The position numbers and the translations under genes are program-made. This document shows, one piece after another, positions 1 through 5,623 of a stretch of 6,724 nt of DNA (within the stretch, counting starts at the first letter, position 1; each line of letters opens with the position of its first letter). The notes beneath the pieces are model-generated. The model made no database searches and was not told the origin of the DNA. It saw only the letters and a list, made by a program, of their open reading frames with translations. The stretch is from Pseudomonadota bacterium (GTDB lineage Bacteria; Pseudomonadota; Alphaproteobacteria; Caulobacterales; Caulobacteraceae), in contig JAEZCL010000089.1 of the NCBI GenBank assembly GCA_023433585.1, positions 1 to 6,724 of the forward strand, read 5' to 3'.

Positions 1-42
1 CGGCGTGTGGGCGCGGGGGTAGGGCGTCCGCACCTCCTCTCC

Positions 43-89
43 TCCCCATCGGCGAAGGCCGATGGGGACGGACAGACCGCGCAGCGGTC
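43..89. repeat. Palindromic intergenic element A: two adjacent hairpins
   Basis: This stretch can fold into two adjacent hairpins. The first has a perfect 11-bp stem (43-53 pairing with 58-68) and a 4-base loop, GAAG. The second has a 6-bp stem, GACCGC (75-80) with GCGGTC (84-89), and the loop GCA. The flanks are pyrimidine-rich on the left (about 32-47) and purine-rich on the right (about 90-98). The layout matches element B at 121-185, with a different first stem and a second stem altered at one compensated base pair. No T-tract follows, so an ordinary intrinsic terminator is unlikely. With elements B and C it fills most of bases 1-308, where I see no convincing gene. Confidence 0.65.
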
Positions 90-120
90 AGGAGGGGGCG
101 GCGCGGGCGCTCGGTGATTA

Positions 121-185
121 GCCCCGCCTCCCTTCTCCCTCCCCTTCATGGGGAGGGGGGCCGCGCAGCGGCCGGGTGGGGCGGG
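121..185. repeat. Palindromic intergenic element B, left arm of a large inverted repeat
   Basis: The element contains an 8-bp hairpin, CCCTCCCC (137-144) with GGGGAGGG (150-157) and loop TTCAT. A second hairpin follows at once: GGCCGC (159-164) with GCGGCC (168-173) and loop GCA. GCCCC (121-125) can pair with GGGGC (178-182), which would enclose both hairpins. Bases 133-159 are repeated exactly, in inverted orientation, at 247-273. The outer GGGTGGGG (174-181) is also mirrored, by CCCCACCC at 221-228. I recall sequences like this as frequent between genes in Caulobacter and Brevundimonas, comparable to REP/BIME elements. That family link is from memory. Confidence 0.85.
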
Positions 186-220
186 CTCGGCGAGATATGC
201 GCGCTGCCTCGCTTTGCCGT

Positions 221-273
221 CCCCACCCGCTTCGCCTTCGGCTCCGCCCCCTCCCCATGAAGGGGAGGGAGAA
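221..273. repeat. Palindromic intergenic element C, inverted copy of element B
   Basis: Read on the minus strand this is a second copy of element B. Bases 247-273 are the exact reverse complement of 133-159 (27 bases), and CCCCACCC (221-228) matches the far end of B. The inner hairpin is CCCTCCCC (249-256) with GGGGAGGG (262-269) around ATGAA. The middle differs from B: it carries a short GCC-TTC-GGC hairpin (234-242) in place of the GCA-loop stem. B and C face each other across about 35 bases, so a transcript through both could form one long stem. The right end lies 35 bases before the ATG of the small gene at 309. Confidence 0.85.
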
Positions 274-308
274 CGTCGGTGCCGCCCTTTCAGAAAAGGA
301 CACGACCC

Positions 309-593
309 ATGCCCGCGCCTCGCCCGAAGAAACCGCCCCGGCCCCGCCCGGCGTCCCCGCGCGAACTGGCCGAACTGGCCGTCATCCGCGCCGAGCTGGG
401 GGCCAGGCTCGATCACGTCGCCTGGCTCAGGAAGGTCAAGCGCGAAGCCGGACGCCGCCTCGGTCCCAAGGGCCCCTGGCACATGACGCCCGAACTTTAC
501 GCCGAGGCGGAGGCCGCCCTGATCGCCGCGGGGCATCGGCGCCCACATCATGGAAACCTCAGTGACGTGGGATCGATTGTGGGAGGAAACTGA
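309..593 (+). CDS. Small basic hypothetical protein (94 aa)
   Basis: I do not recognise this protein. The ATG at 309 has AGGA (297-300) eight bases upstream, a good ribosome binding site. A GTG at 279 in the same frame would add ten residues but lies next to the repeat. The N-terminus (residues 1-17) is rich in proline, arginine and lysine. Residues 18-50 look helical and strongly charged, and a second likely helix follows at about 61-75 (TPELYAEAEAALIAA). There is no signal peptide or membrane segment. Codons 1-78 mostly end in G or C, as in real genes here, but the last 16 do not (about 9 of 16 end in A or T). That shift begins where the next ORF overlaps it by 44 bases. The layout suggests cotranscription with obgE. 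Function is unknown, and coding status is likely but not proven. Confidence 0.6.
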   Translation: MPAPRPKKPPRPRPASPRELAELAVIRAELGARLDHVAWLRKVKREAGRRLGPKGPWHMTPELYAEAEAALIAAGHRRPHHGNLSDVGSIVGGN

Positions 594-693
594 GGCCAAG
601 CCGCTGGCGGACATCATCCGGACGGCTGATCGTTGCATTGATCTTCTGGATCGGCCGGCGCCGCCTGTAAATCGCCCTGCTTCTGCGGCATAA
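550..693 (+). CDS. Possible small overlapping ORF (47 aa) directly before obgE
   Basis: The frame opens with ATG at 550, inside the end of the preceding 94-codon gene, and stops at TAA 691-693, seven bases before the obgE start. The product would begin METSVTWDRLWEE and end in a proline- and alanine-rich tail (PVNRPASAA). The middle (about residues 15-35) could be an amphipathic helix. No clear Shine-Dalgarno sequence precedes the ATG, so expression would probably rely on ribosomes from the upstream gene. By my count 20 of 47 codons end in A or T, unusually many for this window. That fits either a weakly constrained or acquired small gene, or leader DNA that is open by chance. I recognise no family. 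It may be real, may be the shifted C-terminal part of the preceding ORF, or may be non-coding. Confidence 0.35.
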   Translation: METSVTWDRLWEETEAKPLADIIRTADRCIDLLDRPAPPVNRPASAA

Positions 694-698
694 GCCGC
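685..698 (+). promoter_or_regulatory. Small hairpin covering the obgE ribosome-binding region
   Basis: GCGGC (685-689) pairs with GCCGC (694-698) around the loop ATAA, which contains the TAA stop of the 47-codon ORF. The hairpin ends two bases before the obgE ATG and occupies the place where a Shine-Dalgarno sequence would sit. No AGGAG-like motif is present there. A ribosome ending translation at 693 would open the stem, so the layout would suit translational coupling. The stem is only 5 bp, and in DNA this GC-rich it could arise by chance. Confidence 0.3.
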
Positions 699-700
699 CC

Positions 701-1753
701 ATGAAGTTTCTCGACCAGGCCAAGATCTACATTCGCGCGGGCGACGGCGGGGCGGGGTCCGTCTCGTTCCGGCGCGAGAAATTCATTCCCAACGGCGGGC
801 CGGACGGCGGCGACGGCGGCAAGGGCGGGGACGTGTGGATCGAGGCGGTCGAAGGGCTGAACACCCTGATCGACTACCGCTATCAGCAGCATTTCAAGGC
901 CCGGACCGGCCACCACGGCCAGGGCCGCAACATGCACGGTGCCAAGGGCGACGACGCGGTGCTGAAGGTTCCCGTCGGCACCCAGATCCTGGACGAGGAC
1001 AAGGAGACGGTGCTGCTGGACATGGACGAATCCGGCAAGCGGGTGAAGCTGCTCTCGGGCGGCAACGGCGGCTGGGGCAACACCCGCTTCAAGGGGCCGG
1101 TCAACCAGGCCCCGCGCCACGCCAATCCGGGCCAGGAGGGCCAGGAGCGCTGGATCTGGCTGCGCCTGAAACTGATCGCCGACGTGGGGCTGGCGGGCCT
1201 GCCCAACGCGGGCAAGTCGACCTTCCTGGCCGCCGCCTCGGCCGCGCGGCCCAAGATCGCGGACTATCCCTTCACCACCCTGACGCCGAACCTGGGCGTC
1301 GTGGACCTGTCGGCCACCGAGCGCTTCGTCATCGCCGACATCCCCGGCCTGATCGCGGGCGCCAGCGAGGGCGCCGGGCTGGGCACACGGTTTCTGGGCC
1401 ATGTGGAGCGCACCGCAGCCCTGATCCACCTGATCGACGGGACGCAGGACGACATCGCCGGCGCTTACCGCACCATCCGCGCCGAACTGGAGGCCTACGG
1501 CGCCGGCCTGGCCGAAAAGCTCGAAGTCCTGGCCCTGAACAAGATCGACGCCCTGACGCCGGAGCTGCGCGCCGAGAAGGCCGCCGAGCTTGAGGCCGTC
1601 GCCGGACGGCGTCCCCTGCTGGTATCGGGCGTGTCCGGAGAGGGCGTGCCCGAACTGCTGCGCGCCGCCTGGGCCGAGGTGAAGAAGACGCGGGGCGAGG
1701 CTCATGCGGACGAGGACGTCGTGGAGGAAACCCCCGGCGGCTGGACGCCTTGA
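701..1753 (+). CDS. obgE: Obg family GTPase ObgE/CgtA, 50S subunit assembly
   Basis: ObgE is an essential GTPase that binds the 50S ribosomal subunit late in its assembly; in Caulobacter the orthologue is CgtA. The start, MKFLDQAKIY, is the standard one for the family. Residues 1 to about 158 form the glycine-rich Obg fold (GDGGAGS at 14-20, GGPDGGDGGKGGDVW at 32-46, GGNGGWGN at 120-127). The G domain follows: G1 GLPNAGKST (166-174), switch I FTTL (191-194), G3 DIPG (213-216), G4 NKID (280-283) and G5 SGVSGEG (309-315). The short acidic tail ends GGWTP. At 350 residues it is complete and no key residue is missing. There is no evident Shine-Dalgarno sequence; a small hairpin lies directly upstream. 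The stop codon abuts or overlaps the proB reading frame, which points to a shared transcript. Confidence 0.98.
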   Translation: MKFLDQAKIYIRAGDGGAGSVSFRREKFIPNGGPDGGDGGKGGDVWIEAVEGLNTLIDYRYQQHFKARTGHHGQGRNMHGAKGDDAVLKVPVGTQILDEDKETVLLDMDESGKRVKLLSGGNGGWGNTRFKGPVNQAPRHANPGQEGQERWIWLRLKLIADVGLAGLPNAGKSTFLAAASAARPKIADYPFTTLTPNLGVVDLSATERFVIADIPGLIAGASEGAGLGTRFLGHVERTAALIHLIDGTQDDIAGAYRTIRAELEAYGAGLAEKLEVLALNKIDALTPELRAEKAAELEAVAGRRPLLVSGVSGEGVPELLRAAWAEVKKTRGEAHADEDVVEETPGGWTP

Positions 1754-1776
1754 CGGATCACGCCAATATCGTGCGG

Positions 1777-3009
1777 ATGAAGGACGAGACCCCGCCCCTG
1801 ACCGACAGGCCCCGCCGCATGACGCGGGCCGCCCGCGTGATCGCCGATTCCCGGCGCATCGTGGTCAAGATCGGGTCGTCCCTGCTGGTGGATCGCAGGA
1901 CCAATCAGGTGGACCATGTGCGGCTGAAGGGCCTGGCGGCCGACATCTCGGCCTGGAAGGCCCAGGGCAAGGAGGTGCTGATCGTCTCGTCCGGCGCGGT
2001 GGCGTTGGGGCGTCGGCGGCTGGGCGCCCGGGCGCGAGGGCCGGGACTGGAGAAGAAACAGGCGGCGGCGGCGGCCGGGCAGTCCTTGCTGATGGCCGGA
2101 TGGGAGCAGGCGTTCGATCCCCACGGCGTCATCACCGCCCAGATCCTGCTGACGCGGGACGACACCGAGATTCGGCGTCGCTGGCTGAACGCGCGGGCCA
2201 CCGTGGGCGCGCTGCTCGGCATGGGGGCCGTGCCGGTCATCAACGAGAACGACACCATCGTCACCGAGCAGATCCGCTATGGCGACAATGATCGGCTGGC
2301 GGCGCGCGTGGCCCAGATGATAAGCGCGGACCTGCTGATCCTGCTGTCAGACGTGGACGGCATCTACACCGCCGATCCGCGCAAGGATCCCGACGCGCGG
2401 CACATCCCCTATATCGAAACCCTGACGCCCGAGATCGAGGCCATGGCCGCCGGCGCCAACGCCGAAGCCGGTGTGGGCACCGGCGGCATGGCCACCAAGG
2501 TCATGGCCGCGCGCATCGCCTCGGAGGCGGGCTGCGTCACCCTGATCGCGGCCGGACGCGCCAAGGGGCGCGGGACCCAGCATCTGGAGCAGGGACGCCG
2601 CTGCACCGTCATCGCCGCCTCCACCACGGTCAAGGACGCCTACAAGCAGTGGATCGGCGGGTCGCTGGCCACGCGCGGCGAACTGGTGGTGGACGCCGGA
2701 TGCCGTCGCGCGCTGATTGCGGGCAAGTCGCTGCTGTCGGTGGGGGTGAAGGAGGTTCGAGGCGCGTTCGGCAAGGGCGACACAGTGGTGCTGCTGGACG
2801 AGAACGGGGCCGACCTGGCCAGCGGCCTTGTGCGCTACGACGCCGCCGACGTGCAGAAGATCCGGGGTTTGCGCTCCGGCGCCCTGAAGGAGGCGCTGGG
2901 CTATGCGGGCGGCCCGGTGGTGATCCACGCCGACGACCTGTCGCTGAGGGACGCGGTGGTGGAGGCTAGGGGGCCGCACAATCTGCGCCCCAAGCGCCCT
3001 CGGAAATGA
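1777..3009 (+). CDS. proB: Glutamate 5-kinase ProB
   Basis: ProB phosphorylates L-glutamate with ATP to give gamma-glutamyl phosphate, the first step of proline synthesis, in the cytoplasm. Numbered from the ATG at 1777 (410 aa), the amino-acid kinase domain shows VVKIGSS (29-35), VSSGAVALG (70-78), INENDTI (155-161), YGDND (168-172), LLSDVDGIYTADP (189-201) and GTGGMATK (234-241). A C-terminal PUA domain covers roughly residues 276-375, as in E. coli ProB. The start is uncertain. A TTG at 1750 overlaps the obgE stop (TTGA), and an ATG at 1819 would begin MTRAARVIADSRR, nearest to the usual N-terminus. None of the three has a strong ribosome binding site, so coupling to obgE translation is plausible. 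In this family the enzyme is usually inhibited by proline. It lies 30 bases before proA, its pathway partner. Confidence 0.97.
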   Translation: MKDETPPLTDRPRRMTRAARVIADSRRIVVKIGSSLLVDRRTNQVDHVRLKGLAADISAWKAQGKEVLIVSSGAVALGRRRLGARARGPGLEKKQAAAAAGQSLLMAGWEQAFDPHGVITAQILLTRDDTEIRRRWLNARATVGALLGMGAVPVINENDTIVTEQIRYGDNDRLAARVAQMISADLLILLSDVDGIYTADPRKDPDARHIPYIETLTPEIEAMAAGANAEAGVGTGGMATKVMAARIASEAGCVTLIAAGRAKGRGTQHLEQGRRCTVIAASTTVKDAYKQWIGGSLATRGELVVDAGCRRALIAGKSLLSVGVKEVRGAFGKGDTVVLLDENGADLASGLVRYDAADVQKIRGLRSGALKEALGYAGGPVVIHADDLSLRDAVVEARGPHNLRPKRPRK

Positions 3010-3039
3010 AAAAGCCTTGAAATCATAGGCGCCGGGGCG

Positions 3040-4353
3040 ATGTTAGACGCCATGACCCTGAAGACGGAAACCGCCCCGCCGCCCGCCGACGCCGCTGATC
3101 TGAAGCGGGAGATGCTGGGCATGGGCCGACGCGCCCGCGCCGCCGCTCGCGCCCTCGCCCTGGCCTCCGCGGATGCGCGGACAAAGGCGATCGCGGGCAT
3201 GGCCAAGGCCCTGCGCGCCCGCGCCGCCGAGGTGCTGGCCGCCAACGCCGCCGATCAGGCGGCGGCGCGCGAAAAAGGCATGGATCCAGCCATGCTGGAT
3301 CGGCTGGCGCTGGACGAGACGCGGCTCCAGGGCGTAGCCGCCGCGCTGGACGCCATCGCCGCCATCCCCGATCCGGTGGGCGCCGAGACCGCCCGCTGGA
3401 CGCCCGACAACGGCCTGGACATCGCCCGCGTCCGCACCCCTATCGGTGTGCTGGCCATCATCTATGAGAGCCGGCCGAACGTGACCGCCGACGCCGCCGC
3501 CCTGGCCGTGCGGGCGGGCAACGCCGTGATCCTGCGCGGCGGCTCCGAATGCCTGCGCTCGAACCTGGCCATCCACGAAGCCCTTGTGGAGGGACTGACG
3601 GCCGCCGGCCTGCCCGCCGAGGCGGTGCAGATGGTGACGACGCGCGACCGCGACGCGGTGGGCCATATTCTGTCGGGCCTGGACGGGGCGGTGGACCTGG
3701 TGATCCCGCGCGGCGGCCGCTCGCTGGTGGAGCGGGTCAAGACCGAGGCGCGCGTGGCCGTGCTGGGCCACCTGGAGGGCGTGAACCACGTCTATGTCCA
3801 TGACAGCGCCGACGCGGATACCGCGCGCACGGTGGTGCTGAACGCCAAGATGCGGCGCGTCTCCGTGTGCGGCGCGGCCGAGACCCTGCTGATCGACCGG
3901 TCGGCGGCCGCTGAGCTGCTGCCCCTGATCGCCGCTGACCTGACGGACAAGGGGTGTGAGCTGCGCGGCGACGAGGCGGCCCGCGCCCTGGTCCCCGAGG
4001 CCAGGGCCGCGACGGAGGCGGACTGGGCGGCGGAATATCTGAAACCGGTCATCGCCGTCAGGGTGGTGGACGGGCTGGACGCCGCCGTCGACCACATCGC
4101 CCGCTATGGCTCCGGCCACACCGAATGCATCGTGGCGTCCGACGATGCGGCCATCGAGCGCTTTCTGGCCCAGGTGGACGCGGGCATCGTTCTGGCCAAC
4201 GCCTCGACCCAGTTCGCCGACGGCGGCGAGTTCGGCTTCGGCGGCGAGATCGGCATCTCCACCGACCGGCTGCACGCGCGCGGCCCGGTGGGCGCCGAAC
4301 AGCTGACCAGCTTCAAATATGTGGTGCGCGGCAAGGGGCAAATTCGTCCGTAA
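3040..4353 (+). CDS. proA: Gamma-glutamyl phosphate reductase ProA
   Basis: ProA reduces gamma-glutamyl phosphate with NADPH to glutamate 5-semialdehyde, the second step of proline synthesis. It belongs to the aldehyde dehydrogenase superfamily. Diagnostic stretches are PIGVLAIIYESRPNVTADA (134-152), the nucleotide-binding AVRAGNAVILRGGSE (156-170), VIPRGGRSLV (221-230), the catalytic cysteine Cys277 in MRRVSVCGAAETLL (271-284), RYGSGHTE (355-362) and LHARGPVGAEQLTSFKYVV (411-429). At 437 residues it is complete and slightly longer than E. coli ProA because of a hydrophilic N-terminus. ATG 3052 (MTLKTE) is an alternative start; neither site has a strong Shine-Dalgarno sequence. The motif I remember as GICHVYV reads GVNHVYV here (247-253). 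ProB and ProA act in sequence on an unstable intermediate, which fits their adjacency. Confidence 0.97.
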   Translation: MLDAMTLKTETAPPPADAADLKREMLGMGRRARAAARALALASADARTKAIAGMAKALRARAAEVLAANAADQAAAREKGMDPAMLDRLALDETRLQGVAAALDAIAAIPDPVGAETARWTPDNGLDIARVRTPIGVLAIIYESRPNVTADAAALAVRAGNAVILRGGSECLRSNLAIHEALVEGLTAAGLPAEAVQMVTTRDRDAVGHILSGLDGAVDLVIPRGGRSLVERVKTEARVAVLGHLEGVNHVYVHDSADADTARTVVLNAKMRRVSVCGAAETLLIDRSAAAELLPLIAADLTDKGCELRGDEAARALVPEARAATEADWAAEYLKPVIAVRVVDGLDAAVDHIARYGSGHTECIVASDDAAIERFLAQVDAGIVLANASTQFADGGEFGFGGEIGISTDRLHARGPVGAEQLTSFKYVVRGKGQIRP

Positions 4354-4428
4354 AGCGCGCGACATTCGCCGCCGAGCGTGTTAGGGCGCGCGTGAGCATA
4401 AGTCGCTCCTGACCTTTCCGAGCCCGCC

Positions 4429-5088
4429 TTGGCTTTCTTCCACGCCGGTCCCGCGCCGCGATCCGCAGGCCCCCGCAGAGGGCTGCTGCGCGACGGTCTG
4501 AAATTGGAGCCCGGATTGAAGGTCGGGCTGTTCGGGGGCTCGTTCAATCCGGCCCACGAGGGCCACGCCCATGTGGCCGAAACGGCCATGCACCGCTTGG
4601 GGCTGGACCGGGTGGTCTGGCTGGTGTCGCCCCAGAATCCGCTGAAGAACGGGGCTGACACCGCGCCGCTTTCCGAGCGCATGGCCTCCGCCCGCCGCTT
4701 CGCCCAGGGACCGGCCATGGTGGTGTCGGATTTCGAGAGCCGCGTGGGATGCCGCTGGACCGTGGACACCCTGCGCGCGATCCGGGCGCGACATCCGGGG
4801 GTTCATTTCGTCTGGCTGATGGGGTCGGACAATCTGGCGACCTTCCATCGCTGGCGCGGCTGGACCGACATCGCCGGCGCCATGCCCATGGCGGTGATCG
4901 CCCGCCCGGGCTCGCAGGTGGAGAGCCTCACCGCCCCCGCCGCGCGCCGCTACGCCGGCTTCCGCCTGCCGCAGGAGCAGGCGCGCCTGCTGCCGCTCAT
5001 GGCCGCGCCGGCCTGGACCTATCTGACCGCGCCCCTGAACCGGGCCTCGTCCACCGCCATCCGGGCGGCGAATCCGCGCGCCGGGTGA
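4429..5088 (+). CDS. nadD: Nicotinate-nucleotide adenylyltransferase NadD
   Basis: NadD joins nicotinate mononucleotide to the AMP part of ATP, giving deamido-NAD, an essential step of NAD synthesis. Numbered from TTG 4429 (219 aa), the nucleotidyltransferase motif GSFNPAHEGH lies at 37-46, with VSPQNPLK at 66-73, GSDNLATFHRW at 132-142 and the C-terminal SSTAIR at 207-212 (the family's ISSTxIR). No ATG exists upstream of the core. TTG 4429 is the first start after the in-frame stop at 4399-4401 and lacks a Shine-Dalgarno sequence. TTG 4516 has GGAG six bases upstream and would give a 190-residue protein beginning MKVGLFGGSFNP, the usual family N-terminus. I kept the longer form because similar extensions seem common in alphaproteobacteria, but this is uncertain. 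The 75 bases after proA hold no clear promoter or terminator. Confidence 0.94.
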   Translation: MAFFHAGPAPRSAGPRRGLLRDGLKLEPGLKVGLFGGSFNPAHEGHAHVAETAMHRLGLDRVVWLVSPQNPLKNGADTAPLSERMASARRFAQGPAMVVSDFESRVGCRWTVDTLRAIRARHPGVHFVWLMGSDNLATFHRWRGWTDIAGAMPMAVIARPGSQVESLTAPAARRYAGFRLPQEQARLLPLMAAPAWTYLTAPLNRASSTAIRAANPRAG

Positions 5089-5131
5089 CGCGCCGTCCCT
5101 GTTCGTGATAGGGTGGCCGTCCGTTCAGTCA

Positions 5132-5605
5132 ATGTGGAGCACTTCGCTGTCCCGCCCGTCCGCGTCCCCGACGCAAGCCCCGGCCGTTTCCAACGCCGCG
5201 CGTGAAATGCAGCCGATCGCGCCCGTCCGCGCCGAAGACCCCGACAGTCCCAGTTCCGATGAGCCGCTCGAGGACGCCATCCTCAAGCGCCTGGATGACG
5301 ACAAGGCCCAGGAGATTGTCCTCATCGACCTGAAGGGCAAGAGCCCCATGGCCGACACCATGATCGTGGCCTCCGGCCGGTCCCAGCGCCATGTGGGCGC
5401 CCTGACCGATCACCTTCTGCGTCTTCTGAAGGAGTACGGCCTGGGCAAGGCCAAGGTCGAGGGTCTGCCTCATTGCGACTGGGTGCTGATCGACGCGGGG
5501 GACGTCATCGTCCACCTGTTCCGGCCCGAGGTGCGCGCCTTCTACAACATCGAGAAGATCTGGTCGGTGGACTCTGGCGGCCATCGCGGCGCCCAGTCCG
5601 CCTGA
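5132..5605 (+). CDS. rsfS: Ribosome silencing factor RsfS
   Basis: RsfS (RsfA, DUF143/Iojap family) binds ribosomal protein uL14 on the 50S subunit and blocks joining to the 30S, which lowers translation when nutrients are scarce. From the ATG at 5132 (157 aa) the conserved domain runs from about residue 45 to 145. It includes LEDAILKRLDDDKAQEIVLI (46-65), MADTMIVASGRSQRHV (73-88) and WVLIDAGDVIVHLFRPEVR (117-135), followed by FYNIEKIW (137-144). The first 40 or so residues are rich in serine, proline and alanine and are not part of the family core. A GTG at 5105 would add nine residues and an ATG at 5207 would remove 25; no ribosome binding site settles the choice. The next gene, rlmH, starts 18 bases after the stop. 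The nadD-rsfS-rlmH order is common in bacteria. Confidence 0.96.
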   Translation: MWSTSLSRPSASPTQAPAVSNAAREMQPIAPVRAEDPDSPSSDEPLEDAILKRLDDDKAQEIVLIDLKGKSPMADTMIVASGRSQRHVGALTDHLLRLLKEYGLGKAKVEGLPHCDWVLIDAGDVIVHLFRPEVRAFYNIEKIWSVDSGGHRGAQSA

Positions 5606-5623
5606 TCTTCTCCAGGGCTCACC

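Noticed and set aside
2..22. Possible last codons of an upstream gene (GVWARG then TAG)
   Set aside because: Six codons before a stop are far too few to tell a real gene end from chance at the window edge.
118..303. A 61-codon minus-strand frame in the repeat region
   Set aside because: It is almost entirely translated palindromic repeat; the matching + strand frames (148-486, 176-565) are equally artefactual.
614..1705. A 363-codon minus-strand frame opposite obgE
   Set aside because: It is an antisense shadow of obgE, rich in Gly, Ala, Gln and Arg with no domain; obgE is certain on the + strand.
3010..3039. Possible terminator between proB and proA (GCCT 3014-3017 with AGGC 3027-3030)
   Set aside because: The stem is only 4 bp, no T-run follows, and it sits between two genes of one pathway.
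3043..4365. A 440-codon open frame on the minus strand opposite proA
   Set aside because: It mirrors proA over its full length. Long antisense frames are expected where third codon positions are nearly all G or C, and its product shows no recognisable domain.
4354..4428. Possible promoter or terminator in the 75-base proA-nadD gap
   Set aside because: The GCGCGC runs at each end can pair but are self-complementary and common in such DNA. I found no convincing -35/-10 pair or T-tract.
5097..5113. Weak stem CCCT/AGGG between nadD and rsfS
   Set aside because: Four base pairs with a 9-base loop are not distinguishable from chance.
1846..5574. Scattered GANTC sites (for example 1846-1850, 2169-2173, 5570-5574) that CcrM would methylate in Caulobacterales
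   Set aside because: They are isolated, lie inside coding regions and are not clustered at any start, so no regulatory role can be supported.
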